In this document: positions 40,734 to 53,025 of the stretch, in pieces
Layout: every line of letters starts with the position of its first letter
Position numbering within the stretch: position 1 is the stretch's first letter
Assembly (NCBI GenBank): GCA_000231825.2
Contig: JH720293.1
Coordinates: forward strand, 1,612,001 to 1,676,000
From: Tetrahymena elliotti 4EA
Taxonomy: Eukaryota; Ciliophora; Oligohymenophorea; Hymenostomatida; Tetrahymenidae
Direction of reading: 5' to 3'
Length of the DNA stretch: 64,000 nucleotides
Made by a program: the position numbers and the translations under genes
The notes under the pieces: generated by a model
What the model saw: only the letters and a program-made list of their open reading frames with translations
The model's database searches: none
What the model was told of the DNA's origin: nothing

Positions 40734-43700
40734 ATGTAGCTCTCTAGCTCAGAATAGGATATATTGAATGAATTTAACGGTAGAGTTAAATCTGTTTCTT
40801 CAAACCTATTAAGTAACAAAAATTAGGTATCTCATTATACAAAAAGATCAGCAACAATTTAAACTAATATGGCATCGCATTCTGATTTAAATACAACATA
40901 ATTATAAAACGACGGTTTAACTTACATTTAAGAAGATGGCGATACCTCTATTAATTATTATAATCCTTAAAAATCATATAGTTCTGAAAGGTATTTTATT
41001 AAAATTTTAATCTCTTCATTTTTAAATGTTCAAATCAAAAATTAAATTGAATAAAAACTATTTCATTTTGAATTTCTGTTAAAAATTTTATCAGATTATT
41101 TCATTTTAATTAAAAAAAGATAGTAGCTAAGGTTTGGAGCAGGAACTAGAGAATAGAGTTAAGTGAAGTGCGTATTTGAATTATAACACGATGATGATGA
41201 AGATGAACAAGATCATAGTGCAAATAGGAGTTTATTAGATGATACTCGCAAATTTTATAGTAATATTAAGAAATCTAATAACAATTCTGCTAAAAAGTAT
41301 AAAGTAAATAATATACTCTCACTAAAAAATAATGGTATAGATGAATAAAATTACCATACATTTTCAAATAATATGTATAATACTATTAATTCAGGTTATG
41401 CAAGCAGTACTAATCCAAATTTAAATAGCTAACTGTGCAATTTGCCTTCAAATATATTATTAAACTCTTAAAATTAAGGTAACTTGAGTTTATTTCATAG
41501 CACTAATAACAATAGTTTTAACCAATTTTTTGATAAATCTCCTCAAAAAAATGTTGCTCCGTTCACTAACCCATATTTCATCCCTAAAAAATATGCAGTA
41601 AATGGTACAGGATCTGACTTTTATGGAAATGGTTCTGATTTTAGAAAGGAATAGGTAAGCTAAATTAGTACATAAAATGCTACGGGATAAACTGTTAAAT
41701 ATTCAGATTTTTTATTCGCATAAAAAGGAAATAATAGCTAATAATTGAATGTTAGTTACTCTAATTATTTAGCTGCAGTCACATCTACTTCATAAAGAAA
41801 TAATTCATGTAGCAGTAATAACATTACTTCATACAAAAATAAAACTCACTAGGATTCCTATAATACTGATTATTAGTCTAAGTAAATATAAGGAGCAAAA
41901 AGGCCAAGTAGTAAGCAATCTCAAGTCTCTGACCAGCAGCATTAATTTAGCAATATTTAAACTTAAGCAAGTTACAATCATTCAAGATAGCAGCTTCACT
42001 ACTAATTACCATTATAACACTAGATTTATAATAATTAAAATAATATAAGCTATCAGAAACATAGCTCAGGTAAAAAATTCCAGAATAGAAGTTAATATTC
42101 TCAAGATGAAAAATCTATTCTAAAAAGTAGTTTATTAAGCTAGTTGAAGGATGATTCAGAATAGTTTTGCATTGAGGATGATGATAACTAGAATTAAATT
42201 GAAGATTCCTAAAATTTAAATAACAGTAATATTTATAATAAATAGTAGGAGCAATAATTAGCCATTAACTAAAAATAAAATAAGTTGGAAGAAGATTAAG
42301 ATATGATGAACATCTTAAAGTAGAATAATTAAAATGTAGAAAAATAGATATAAAATTATTCCTAATCTAAAAAGTAATCTCCCTTAAAAAATGAGCTTGG
42401 TAAAACATTTGAAACAAATTTAGCAAGCAATTAAAGATCTGGAAGATTTTAGGTGACTGATTTTATTAACTAATTCAATAAAAATCATCGCTTAAAAGTT
42501 TATGGAATAAAAAATTATGAAAAGTATTAGGAGCATGACCTCTTCTTTAATTTAGAAAACCCTGTAAAAGAAGATGATGAAGAAAGGTTTTTTAACACAG
42601 CTTCTAAAGGAAATTCTCTTCATAAGTATAAGGCTTATACAAAAGATGTGATATCTCCTGGAAGAGATCCTTAAATTGAGTAAATTGAAGAATCAAACAG
42701 ATAAACAAAAGGTAAAAACAAAAAAAAGTGTTAAATTAACCATTCTGATAAGGAAAATCAATGCTTAAACTATTCTTAAGCATAATCAAGTGTTAGAGAC
42801 TCCTAATATTAAGATTGTCAAAAAGTTCTTTTCACAGACAATAATTAAACAAAACAAAATAAAATATCTTAAAATGATTCATTAAATTCTTCTACTCTTA
42901 ATGAAGATAGAGCTAAATAGCTTTTTAGCTTCTCAAAACCAGAGAGTAGACTTTCATAATAAAATTAAGCAAATTCCAAATAATAAAATTAAAACATTTT
43001 AAATATTTAGTAATAATTTAAGAAAAACTCAAGCAACATTAAGCAAAAACTTAAACTTAACAAGTCTGAAGCTTCTTCTATTCAAGCAAACTCTTAATAA
43101 TTTACTACTTTCTCCCCTTCTAAAAGAATATAAGGAATAGTTTAAGAAGTAAGCCAGTAATCTCTTTAAAATGGTTAATGTTTATGTAATCAAGAATAAA
43201 TTAAAAGCTCTTATGGATAAAATATGAACTTTTCCAAAGCAAGCTAATAAATAAAAAATAAAGAATCAATTGTTTCTAATGACAGTGTATTTTATATAGA
43301 TCTGAGGAAAAATAATCAGGCTGAAAGCACATTATCATAAAACCATGTCACATATGAAGCAGATGAAAATTAAATTCAAGATATAGATTTAGATAATTAA
43401 TAAGCATACTCTTTAACTAATAGTAAATATGAAATATCTAGTAGGAATAAATAATATTAAATATCTCCAAAGGTATATTAAGACTAGCAGTATTTCTAAT
43501 AATTTTAAAATCCATACTTAATTTAAACATAAATCAGATAAAATCAATAAACACCAATTCTTTAAGAAAACAATACATAAAATAATTACAAATCTCACAA
43601 CTCTACTGAAAGAAGAGATTACTTGAATTGCTTAGAGCCAAAAAATAAATATTAACTTAGCTAGATTTAAAAGAATCCACAAAATACTCTCAAATAGCAA

Positions 43701-44002
43701 AATAATAATATAAAAATAAGAAAAAATATTACTGTTAAAAGCCTTTCGAAGTGCTAACAAAACTCTTCTTTGAGTAGGGTAACAAGAATTAAAACTTAAG
43801 AAAACGAAAAAAAGTATTAAAAATTAGCAAACAATTTATTTTTATTTAATTTATTTTATTTTTTAATAGGAGTAGAAGTAAAAGTCTCATAGAGAATATA
43901 TCTAAAATAGGGAATAAATAATATATCACATATTTATTGTAAAATCATGCCTCATGCTGCAGAAATTTCAGAAAAGAATTGAATAAATCCTTAAATGTCT
44001 GA
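40734..44002 (+). CDS. Large N/S/Q-rich protein of unknown function
   Basis: 1027 aa, two introns (40991-41119 and 43814-43869). Composition is dominated by Asn, Ser, Gln, Lys and Tyr, predicted to be mostly disordered. One more ordered island lies at about residues 545-620: RFQVTDFINQFNKNHR, then VYGIKNYEKYQEHDLFFNLE and an acidic DDEE stretch. The short last exon is basic and contains two adjacent Cys (SCCRNFRKELNK). No known domain, signal peptide or membrane helix. In the ciliate code the frame is open over 2.7 kb in exon 2, far beyond chance for sequence with TGA as the only stop. It lies between two genes on the same strand, with ordinary spacers. Confidence 0.82.
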
Positions 44003-44372
44003 TTCAAAAATCAAAATTAATATCAAAATATTATTAATAATATATTGTTATTTTTAAATAAATTTTATGTGTTAAAAATAAAAAATATATTTTTATAAAA
44101 AGAATATCTTTAAATATTTAGGTTGCTTAATTACTATCTAAATTATCTACAAATTTTATTTTTAAATAATTTCAATAATATTATTATTTAAAATTTTCTT
44201 AAAATAATTGATATCTATTTCTATTTTTATTTTTATAATTTTATATTTATTTAGGTTTTAAATAAAAAAAAAGCATATATCGGGATACATAATTCTTTCT
44301 AGAATAAATATTAATTTAATTATTAGAGTATAGATAAATAGATTCAGATAAATATTATAAAGTCAGTTTAAA
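44003..44372. other. Intergenic spacer
   Basis: About 370 bp, AT-rich. No gene seen. Confidence 0.5.
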
Positions 44373-44810
44373 ATGTCAAATATAGATTTAAAATAGTAAA
44401 GTTAACCTCAATCAGTTAATTTGTTTCTAAGTAGAAAGCAAGTTGTAGATATTTACTTGAATAGCAGATAATATTCTAATATGATTTCAGATGAAGACTA
44501 GATTTTACTCAAAAAGTATGAGAAATAATAATTAGGTGTTTAATTATTAAGCACTTTGGCTTTTGGTGGAGCTATTGCTTTGAGATATTTTGCTGTTTCC
44601 AAAAAGTATTCTAGTATATATGGATATAATTTACCTCTAATTGGCTTAAGCAAGGTTCCTGCATTTTTAGGTCATACCACTAATTTATTATGTTTGGTTG
44701 TTGCGAACTATTATTATGATAAAATTTTGTTTAAAAAATCTATCTAAGTTATATCTAAATACGATCCTGAAGCTTAACATATCTTTGAATTTAACAAAAT
44801 TATTTTATGA
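44373..44810 (+). CDS. Small two-helix membrane protein, unknown
   Basis: 145 aa, intronless. About 50 polar residues (SRKQVVDIYLNSRQYSNM region) are followed by two hydrophobic helices: LLSTLAFGGAIALRYFAV (about 60-80) and a second one around 100-120 containing HTTNLLCLVVANYYYDK. It ends with a short charged tail. No signal peptide. The layout (small, two helices, basic N-terminus) resembles accessory subunits of mitochondrial or ER membrane complexes, but I recognise no family, so function is unknown. The next gene is a kinase on the same strand. Confidence 0.7.
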
Positions 44811-45519
44811 AAAGTAATAAATAAAGGCTTAAAACTAATAAAAATGTAGATATAGATAATATTATGTTTATAAAAATAGAATTAAATAAATTTCAAAATT
44901 AAAAACCTAAAAATCAAATGTTTCAAATTGGATTTATGCAGATATTTATAATTTAAATTAGAAATTTGTAAGTTTGTTAAAATTTCTTAAAATTAAATTA
45001 TCAAATTAATTATTTTAAAACAAATTTTATTTTGAAAATATTTTAAAATATTATTGAAATGTATTGCTTTTGATTGAAAAAAATCAATTTAATATGAAAC
45101 TCTCATTGATTATGAATCTTTTAAATAAATAGATTGAATTATTGAATTAACTTTTTTAATTTAGTTTTAAAATAATATTAACGTAATAAATAAAATATTT
45201 TAGCAAAAATTTTTTGATTTTGTATTTTGTTTGAGAAATCTATTTTAATTTTAAGTACAAATAAATTCTGATCACAATTTCTTTTAATTCTATTAGAAAA
45301 CTGCTTTGAATGATAGAATTATCATATTATGACAGATCAATTTTTGTAGAATCTCCTTTAATTACCTTCAGTTTGATGAAAATAGATAGCATCTAGTATT
45401 TTTGGAACATTAATTTTTTAATTTCTCTCTTAAAACTTAAGAAAGTAGAAAAAAAACTTATACTATTTATACTCAAAACATTTACATTTTTTGAGGGTGA
45501 TTTCATATTTTGACGATTT
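44811..45519. other. Intergenic spacer
   Basis: AT-rich, no gene seen; promoter of the kinase gene at 45520 presumed here. Confidence 0.5.
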
Positions 45520-46656
45520 ATGGAACCAAAATAAAAATTAATAGATAATATTATTATCTAAAAAACAATTGGCTATGGCTCTGAGGCGAAGGTAAGTTGA
45601 ACATTCTTTGCTTCTTTTGTCTTATCTATATTTTTACATTTAAAAAATCTAATTTAAATTTCCATTAAAGATATTAAATTTTGTTTTCATATATTAAAGG
45701 TGAGGTTAGTGAGTGTAAATGAAAGAACCTATGCTGCAAAAATTTATACTGGTAACTTTAACGATTAAGATTAGTAAAAGAGGATGATGAATGAGATATA
45801 AATATTAAAGAAGTTAAAAGGTAATCCAAATATTGTTGAGTATTTTTAGGAAATGAGATAGATCAAATAAATTAAAAAAAATGGAAGATCTGTTTATATT
45901 GATTGCATTCTATTGGAATATTGTGAAAACGGGTCACTTTTTGACTGGATTGAATCAACTGGCACTTTTAGTGAGATACTAACTCGATCTTTATTCCATT
46001 AATTATTGTAAGGTATTGAGTATATGCACTCATAAAGCATTTATCACTTTGACTTAAAGCCTGAAAATATTTTGATAAATACAAACTATTGCATTAAGAT
46101 TACAGATTTTGGATTGGCTCAAAATATTTCTGATAATTGCATTGATTTAAAAATTAATAAGAACTATCTTAATAAGACTGTGTATGATGCTCCTGAATTA
46201 TATGAAAACAATGTTAAAAATCTAGCTGCAATTGATATATTTTCTCTTGGAGTTATTTTATTCATTACTATAACTGGCCATCTTCCTTTTTAAGAGGCAT
46301 CTATCAAAAACAAACATTATTAACTTATTTAAAATAATCAATTTTCTCAATTTTGGCAAATGCATTAGAGAAATAAAGAAAAATAGAATTTCTTTTCTTT
46401 AGAATTGTAGGATTTTTTATAATAATTGTTTTAATCTAGCCCTGAAAAAAGATTAAATATCTAATAAATTAAGTAGCATGTATGGTATAATTAAAACATA
46501 TTATCATAAAAAGAAATCTAAGATGAATTCGAAAAGAGAAAGTAGCAATTTTCTCTTTATAAAGAGGAGTAGCTAATTCAAAAAATTTATTAAAAATAAG
46601 GAAAATTAAAACTTAGTTTTCAAAATCAAGAAAATATACAATCCACTTACTGGTGA
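45520..46656 (+). CDS. Ser/Thr protein kinase, HFD-type (CaMK/NEK-like)
   Basis: 342 aa, one intron (45592-45699). Almost the whole protein is a kinase domain: glycine loop IGYGSEAKV, Lys38 (YAAKIY), a Glu-containing helix C (MNEIQILKKLKGNPNIV), the hinge LLEYCENGSLFDWI, catalytic loop with H140-F141-D142-L-K-P-E-N, D160-F-G, and a shortened activation segment ending in YDAPELY in place of the usual APE context. The Arg of the HRD motif is replaced by Phe, so activation-loop phosphorylation is probably not needed (a non-RD kinase). All residues for ATP binding and phosphotransfer are kept. The C-terminal 80 residues are Lys/Gln/Glu-rich and helical. Such small kinases are greatly expanded in ciliates; substrate unknown. 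Confidence 0.9.
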
Positions 46657-47248
46657 ACTCTATATTAAATACTTCAAAATTAATCAACTAAAACTATATA
46701 TTAATAAATTATACATTTTGCATTTTAAATTTTTCTATAAAACTAAGAACACAAATTTAAATTTAGGATTTATTCTTTAATTTTTCCTTTTTAAATAGGA
46801 AAAAAATACATATATCAATCAATCCAAATTACTTTTTTCAAACTTAAAATTCATACAAATATATTTTTAAAATAATTAATAGAAAATTTATTATTGTTCA
46901 GTGTTTTTTGTATTTGTAATTAAATTTCATCTATTTAAAAAATGAGTTAAATAATAAATAAAAAAAATAAAAGTTTTTCAATCTTTATTTGTTAGATAAT
47001 AATCAAGAATTATTTTAATTAAATAGAATAGTGGAAAATTAATTAATTATTTACTTAAATTTATTATTTAATAATTTTGTGAAATTTTTGAATGTTACAA
47101 TGATATTTCTTATATATTAAAAGATTCTAGATTGAAATTTAATATGAAGGTACTTATAAAGTTTAATATTACTTTATTTTTTTTATATATCTGAAAAACT
47201 AAATTCGTTTTATCAGTCTTGTTTTAAATTATATATTTATTTGTTAAA
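46657..47248. other. Spacer between convergent genes
   Basis: AT-rich 3' flanks of the kinase (+) and the first esterase (-). No gene seen. Confidence 0.5.
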
Positions 47249-48619
47249 TCATTATTCTTCTAATTCTTTTAATTCTTCTAATTCTTCTAATTCCTCTAAT
47301 TCCTCTAATACTTCTAATACTTCTAATTCTTCTAATTCTTGTTATTCTTGTTATTCTTTTAATTCTTCTCCTTCTAGTTTTTCTGATGGTTTTACCCCTG
47401 CTAATTCTTAAGCCATAGACCATACAGCCTTAATTTGATAGGCATCTTTAGTTAAAAAGTTTAAGCCTGCTGAGTTTATGGTGTAATATCCACTAGGTAC
47501 TAATAAAGAATTCCATTCAGAGTATCCCCACCAATCCCAACAACCTATAATAATTTTTCAAAATTTTAGTATTATTTTAATTAAAAATAAATTATGGTAC
47601 CTTCAGGGTTATAAGGGAAAAGTTAATTTGAAACAGTTTAGGGATAGAGTACAACAATATCATTAGCTTCTGCAACAGAATTAATACCAATCATGGTAAT
47701 ATAGCTTGTTTTTAAGAGTTCAGCAGATTATTTGCATCCATGGAAGTCTAATAGTTTTAAAAATAAATTACAGACTTTAATTAAAATAAAACTTATTATG
47801 AAATTTATACTGATATGTAGACGGCACTTCTTTTTACCATCAGCACAATTAGTGGGAATATATACGTAACCTTTTGAGTATAATGATGTCATTATGCTAG
47901 AAAAATAGTTTGATTAATTAAACTCAAATAGATTTGAATCTAAAGCTTTAACTCCAGCTTTCAAATTTCCACCATATAAATAATTAAGACTCTCAAAAGC
48001 TTAATTGTAGTCGCAATTATTTATGTAAGGAGATCCTTTGAAGTCACAAACATTACTATTTTTAAACAAAAAATTGGTTTTAAAAAATAAGTCTATCTTT
48101 TTCTTAAAATATTTTAAATTACCCAAAATTATTTGTAATAAAAGCATGTTCAGCAGGAATATCAAATACAGATTTTATTTAGACACCTAATTTAGTCAAT
48201 TAATCTGATAAATGTACACCTCCTAAAGGAAACACAACAGTATCTTTCAAACCTGCAAAAATGTAAGATTTAGAACCTTTTAAGTTAGATAAATCATCAA
48301 TTCTTTTATCCTTGTTTAATTTATTGATAGCATCTTCAATAAATTAAATATTTTAATCTTTAGGAGAGGACATACATTCAGTAGTTGCAAATGATAGATA
48401 TCCTCTAGTACATCCAACAGGACCTCCTGCAATAATGGCAGAACCTTTAATGTAAGAAGAAAGAGCTACATGCATTTATCCAGTCATGTAAGCTCCAGAA
48501 GATATACCTGAAACAGTTGTTCCTACTAAATCTATATTCAAAGTTGGTAGTTTTTGCAAGACGCTAGCATTAACTATTAGAATAGTCACTAGATATAAAA
48601 GTATAGACCTTGAACCCAT
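47249..48619 (-). CDS. Secreted PHB-depolymerase-like esterase A, with Glu/Leu repeat tail
   Basis: 394 aa, three introns (47545-47600, 47748-47810, 48056-48122). Signal peptide MGSRSILLYLVTILIVNAS. It is an alpha/beta hydrolase of the polyhydroxybutyrate (PHB) depolymerase type: lipase box G38-I-S40-S-G with Ser40 as nucleophile, the following IIAGGPVGC block, catalytic Asp in GLKDTVVFP, catalytic His in PAEHAF, then FHGCKQSAE and the family signature GCWDWWGY. Expected to hydrolyse polyester or short ester substrates outside the cell or in food vacuoles. The last about 45 residues are Glu/Leu-rich repeats (LEELEE, EVLEVLE), absent from the two sister genes. The second and third genes of this family lie beyond a TatD gene. 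Confidence 0.92.
47252..47370 (-). repeat. In-frame micro-repeat encoding Glu-Leu tail
   Basis: On the + strand the sequence is an array of 6-9-bp units TTCTAA / TTCTTCTAA with TTCCTC and TACTTC variants; on the coding (-) strand this reads GAA-TTA-GAA units (Glu/Leu/Glu), with Gln codons (TAA, CAA) at the start. It probably grew by replication slippage and forms the C-terminus of esterase A. Confidence 0.8.
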
Positions 48620-49469
48620 TTAATACTTTTGTGTCTAAATTTTTGTTTTTTTTTTTAGAAATTAATCTTCTGAGGATTATAAAAATTCTTATGAAAATCA
48701 ATTGAAAAATACCATTAAAAAAGAAGAGTTTGGTAATCAAAATTAATAGAAAAATTGGTACTAAAAATATGTCCTTTCTGATTAATTTATTTTGTTGTGC
48801 ATCAAATTTTTAACTTTAATACTTGAGAAATATCCAATAGCTAATTTTCTTCAATGCAAATAAATCTAATTAAATCACCCAATTTATAAATATTTGAACA
48901 CAATAAAAATGTGTTACATATTTCTAATTAAATCTATTGTCTCCATATATCACACCTTTATTAATAATTATTAAAGTCTATTTATTCTAATTTGTAAATT
49001 AAAATGATATTGAAATAGCTACCATAACCTTTAACTTATTTCTAATCTAATCAATTTTATTGTGATAAAATAGTTTAATATTTTAGATAAAATGTGTATA
49101 ATTTTATAATTAAATTGATTGTTCTTCTATTTTAAATACTTCATCTAAAAATAATATTCAATTCTTTTAATTTAATAAAAGAATCTTTTAAAAAATTCAA
49201 ATATATATAAATATGTAAATAAATGGTTATAAAAGTAACTTTAAACAAGATCATAAGTGTTTATATTTTAATTAAATACTTTACTCTTGATCAGGTTTAT
49301 CTTTAAATTAAATAATAACATAAGCTTAGCATAAATATTTATCGTATGAACTGTTGATGCATCTATTCTAAAATAACCAAATTATTTTTATCAAATCAAT
49401 TAAATTTATAAAAGTAAATAGATTTTGTTTATTATTTGTTTGAAATTTACATTTTATTTTCTCATAAAA
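48620..49469. other. Spacer between divergent genes
   Basis: AT-rich; presumed promoters of esterase A (-) and the TatD gene (+). No gene seen. Confidence 0.5.
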
Positions 49470-50582
49470 ATGGAAGAAGTTAAAAATAATTTAAAAGAAA
49501 ATAGGGAGGATTGCCCTCCGGTTATTGGTAATAATTATAAAGCAAAATTATATTTTTAATTTTTAACTTAAATATAGATTCTCATACCCATTTACTGGAT
49601 TATACTGAATCACAATTAGAAGTTATTCTTGAAAATGCAAAGAAAGCAAATGTAAAACACCTAATGAATAATTGTTGCGTGGAGGCTGATTTCCTAAAAA
49701 TTCAAGAAGTCCTTAAAAAATATAAGGATAATTTTATTTTAAATTCCTATGGGCTTCATCCTTGGTGGTTAAATGAAAGATCTCCTAATTGGTTGTAGAA
49801 TTTAAGAGAATATTTGGATAAAGATCCTAATAGTTAATTAGGAGAGATAGGGCTGGACTAGCTTAAATATGAATAAACCCCAAAAGAGGTATAGATAGAA
49901 ATATTAGAAAAGTAACTTGAGCTAGGAATTGGTACTTTAAAACAATAAATTTTTAGAGTTAAATGTTTTTGAAATTACTATTAAGAATTAGATAGAGTTA
50001 TTAGTGTACATTGTGTGAGAGCTTAGCCTGAAATGCAAAAGGTTTTTAAGAAATATTTTAATGACCCAAAGAAAAAATTTGTAAATTTTTATTGAATATT
50101 CTTTAACAAATTAATGCTAAAATATAAAATCACTAATATAAAGGTTAATATTGTTATGCATTCTTATAGTGGAAATAAAGAAATGACAAAAGCTTATCTC
50201 AAACTTCATGCAAACGTTTACTTTTCCCTTTCATAGGGTATTATTAAGGTAAAATAAATTTAAACACAATTTAAATCAATTAATATTTAACTTTTTAAAG
50301 AAACCTGACTTTTTGTAAGTTATTCCCTTGGATAAGATTTTGGTTGAATCTGATGGGCCATATTAGTTATGTTAAAAGGAAGTTTTAGATTCAGGTTTAT
50401 TTTTAGAAGAAGACATCCTTGTAAATTAAAATCCTCTTCTACCAAAGATGGAAAAGCTTAATGAACCTAGATTTTGTCATGCATTAATTGAATTTTTAGC
50501 TAAATTCCATAATAAAACTAGATAAGAAATATCCTCAATAGTGTATAACAATTCTTTAAAGGCCTTTAGATTAATAAAATGA
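49470..50582 (+). CDS. TatD-family metal-dependent DNase
   Basis: 297 aa, four introns (49528-49577, 49932-49985, 50081-50143, 50249-50300). It is a TIM-barrel metallo-hydrolase with all metal-ligand motifs in order: HTH in DSHTHLLDY at the start, the Glu in LGEIGLD, His in VHCVRA, His in MHSYSG, and Asp in VESDGPY. TatD proteins are 3'-5' exonucleases/DNases linked to DNA fragmentation and repair. The fourth intron and each other junction fall between conserved barrel elements and keep the frame. It lies on the opposite strand between two members of the esterase cluster, so it interrupts that family without sharing its regulation. Confidence 0.93.
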
Positions 50583-51220
50583 TTAAAACTGTAAATATTT
50601 TTTTAAAGTTTGTATTAGATGTTTTATAAATATTTGAAATTCTTATCAAATAAATAAAAAATATTTCTCTTTAGATTCCAAGTTTTAACTACATGATTTG
50701 ATTAATTGAAACTAGCTAATTTTAGAACACCTTTTTCAATCATGTTTATGCATCTTTTAAAAATTGACAAATGTACAATTTAATTCTAATATCATTAAAA
50801 TAATTGAAGGAAAAAGAAAAAAATAAAAGCTAAATTTTTTTCTTTCAAAAATTATTAAATATTTACAAAATTCTATAAAAGTTTTAATGGTTTTTGAAAG
50901 GCTGGCAAAATTCCCTTGTTTGTTTATGAAAAAGAATAATAAATTAATAATTATTTTTCTTTATTTCAAAAATGCTATTGCAAAATTTTCTTTAATATTA
51001 TTTGAAAAAGAAATTATGTACAAGTAAGTCAGTCATTCATAAAAATGGCAAATATACATTATTTTAATTTATTACAAGAAATTATTTGTTTATGTTATTA
51101 GAAAAACATACTTATTGGATAATTTTTTATTGATTATTGTTATATTCTAATATAAATTTTTTATTATCTACTTATAATTTATTGAATATCTTTATAAAAT
51201 ATCAAATTCAATACTTTTTT
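50583..51220. other. Spacer between convergent genes
   Basis: AT-rich 3' flanks of the TatD gene (+) and esterase B (-). No gene seen. Confidence 0.5.
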
Positions 51221-53025
51221 TCAAATTTAATCCATGTCTAATACTTCAATACTGACAGTTTCAGGATCATATCCAACTAAATCTTTTACCATATTCCAAA
51301 TAGCAGATGGTTGAGCACCAGTTTTAGTTACATATTTAGTTGTGTTAGCAAAATTATCTGCATAAGCAAACCAATCCCAACAACCTATTTATGAATATAT
51401 TTATTAGTCTAATTAAAAACAAAAAGCTTATTTTACCATTTGGGTTAACTGGAGTAGATTTGGAAGCCTTAGCTTGAGGATAAAGGACAATAATATTGTT
51501 AGCTTCAGCAATACCATTGATTCCTAATTTACTAACATAGTCAGTTCCAATATCTTAAGTTGTTTAGAGGCAGCCATGGAATTGGATGTACAATTTGCAA
51601 ACATCCTTATTTGTACTGCATGCAGTTGGTACATAAATGTAACCTTTATTGTTCATTGAGTAATTAGAGCTAATATAAGGAGTCTAATCAAATTCAATCA
51701 AATTATTCGCAACAGGAGCAACAGCAGGCTAGAGTTCACCATATAAAACGGATAATGATTCATAAGACATCTAATTGAATTTATAAATAATTTATAGCAA
51801 GCAAATAAAATTTTAGCTTACAAAAATGCAAGCAATAATAAATTAAAATTGATATCTCTTTTATAATTTAAAATAGATTTAAAAACCATAGAAAATTAAC
51901 TCATCTTAAGTATATAATATGAAAAAGAATTGATTAATAGATTATAAAAATTATATCTTTGAAGTGTGGGTATTTTACTCTATTTAAGTACTAGACAACT
52001 TGAATGTTTAATAAAAACAATATTCTTGATATATTTCATCAGAATAGAAAGTAATAACAAGTTTTCATTACACTTATATTAATTAAACATTTGAAATATC
52101 ATATGACAACCTTATTTATTTAAATCTTTTAGATAGTATTATCATCCATTATTATACACCTGAATTAAACTAATGGACAAATAGAATCCACTCTTTTTTT
52201 ATCTTTAGTTGTAATTGATTCATATTTGTCTATGACGTAGTTTTTTTTGTTCAAAGCTTAAAATTGGATAAGAATAAAAAATACATTTTCATTTTAATTT
52301 ATGCATATTAGTACGAAAATTCCCATTTGTTTTCTTTTTAATTATCTTTTTGTTTTGCACGAAAGCTTTACCCTCATTTTTTTGTTGAAGGTAATTCAAT
52401 AAAAAGAAGATTTTGCGTTTAGTTATTTAGAAGAAAAAATTAATTCGTTATCCATTTGAGAAATAAAAAAATGAAAAATATTTACATCATAGTTGCAATT
52501 GTTAATATAAGGAGTACCCTTAAATGAGCATTTGTTTCCGAAATTTGTGGTAATATAAGCATGCTCAGAAGGAACATTGTATACACTAGTTGTTTTAACA
52601 CCATAACCTTCGTATTGCTTTTGTAAACTCTTTACAACTTCAGGTTTAACAACATCATCAAGAGTTCCACTGTAGATGTAAGCTTTAGAACCAGAGAGAT
52701 TAGAAAGAGGATCAATAGCTCCTTATTTTGCAAGTTCTTAAGCCTGCTTATTTAGGACATCAAGTTTAATCAATTGAGGAGAACTCATACAGTTGCTCAA
52801 GGCATAGCCTAAGTTACCTTAAGCGCACCAGTAAGGACCACCAGCTATAATAGCAGCCCCCTTAAGGGTTTTAGAAAAAGCAAAATGCATTTAAACGGCA
52901 AAGAATGCTCCTGATGAGAGACCACCTACAGTAATTGCATGTGGATCAATAGGATAGTTTGGTAGTTTAGCAAGGCTGCTTGTAATAAGTAGACTGCAAA
53001 TAAGAAGAGCAATTATTTTTCTCAT
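51221..53025 (-). CDS. Secreted PHB-depolymerase-like esterase B
   Basis: 345 aa, two introns: 51385-51436, and an unusually long one of 715 nt at 51771-52485. Signal peptide MRKIIALLICSLLITSSLA. Lipase box G35-L-S37-S-G (nucleophile Ser37), AAIIAGGPYWCAQGNLG, catalytic Asp in GTLDDVVKP, His in PSEHAY, FHGCLQTTQDIG, and GCWDWFAY. All catalytic residues are present. It ends shortly after the family's last helix, with no Glu/Leu tail. The short intron is at the same place as the 3'-most intron of gene A; the long one is at a site where A and C have none. The pocket motif DWF differs from DWW in A and C. Confidence 0.92.
51771..52485 (-). other. Long gene-specific intron in esterase B
   Basis: 715 nt, phase 0, donor GTAAAT and acceptor AATTAG as read on the - strand. 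It separates CNYD from MSYESLSVLYG. In esterases A and C the corresponding protein region runs on without intron and without gap, so this intron is specific to B. No coding or RNA feature recognised inside. Confidence 0.85.
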
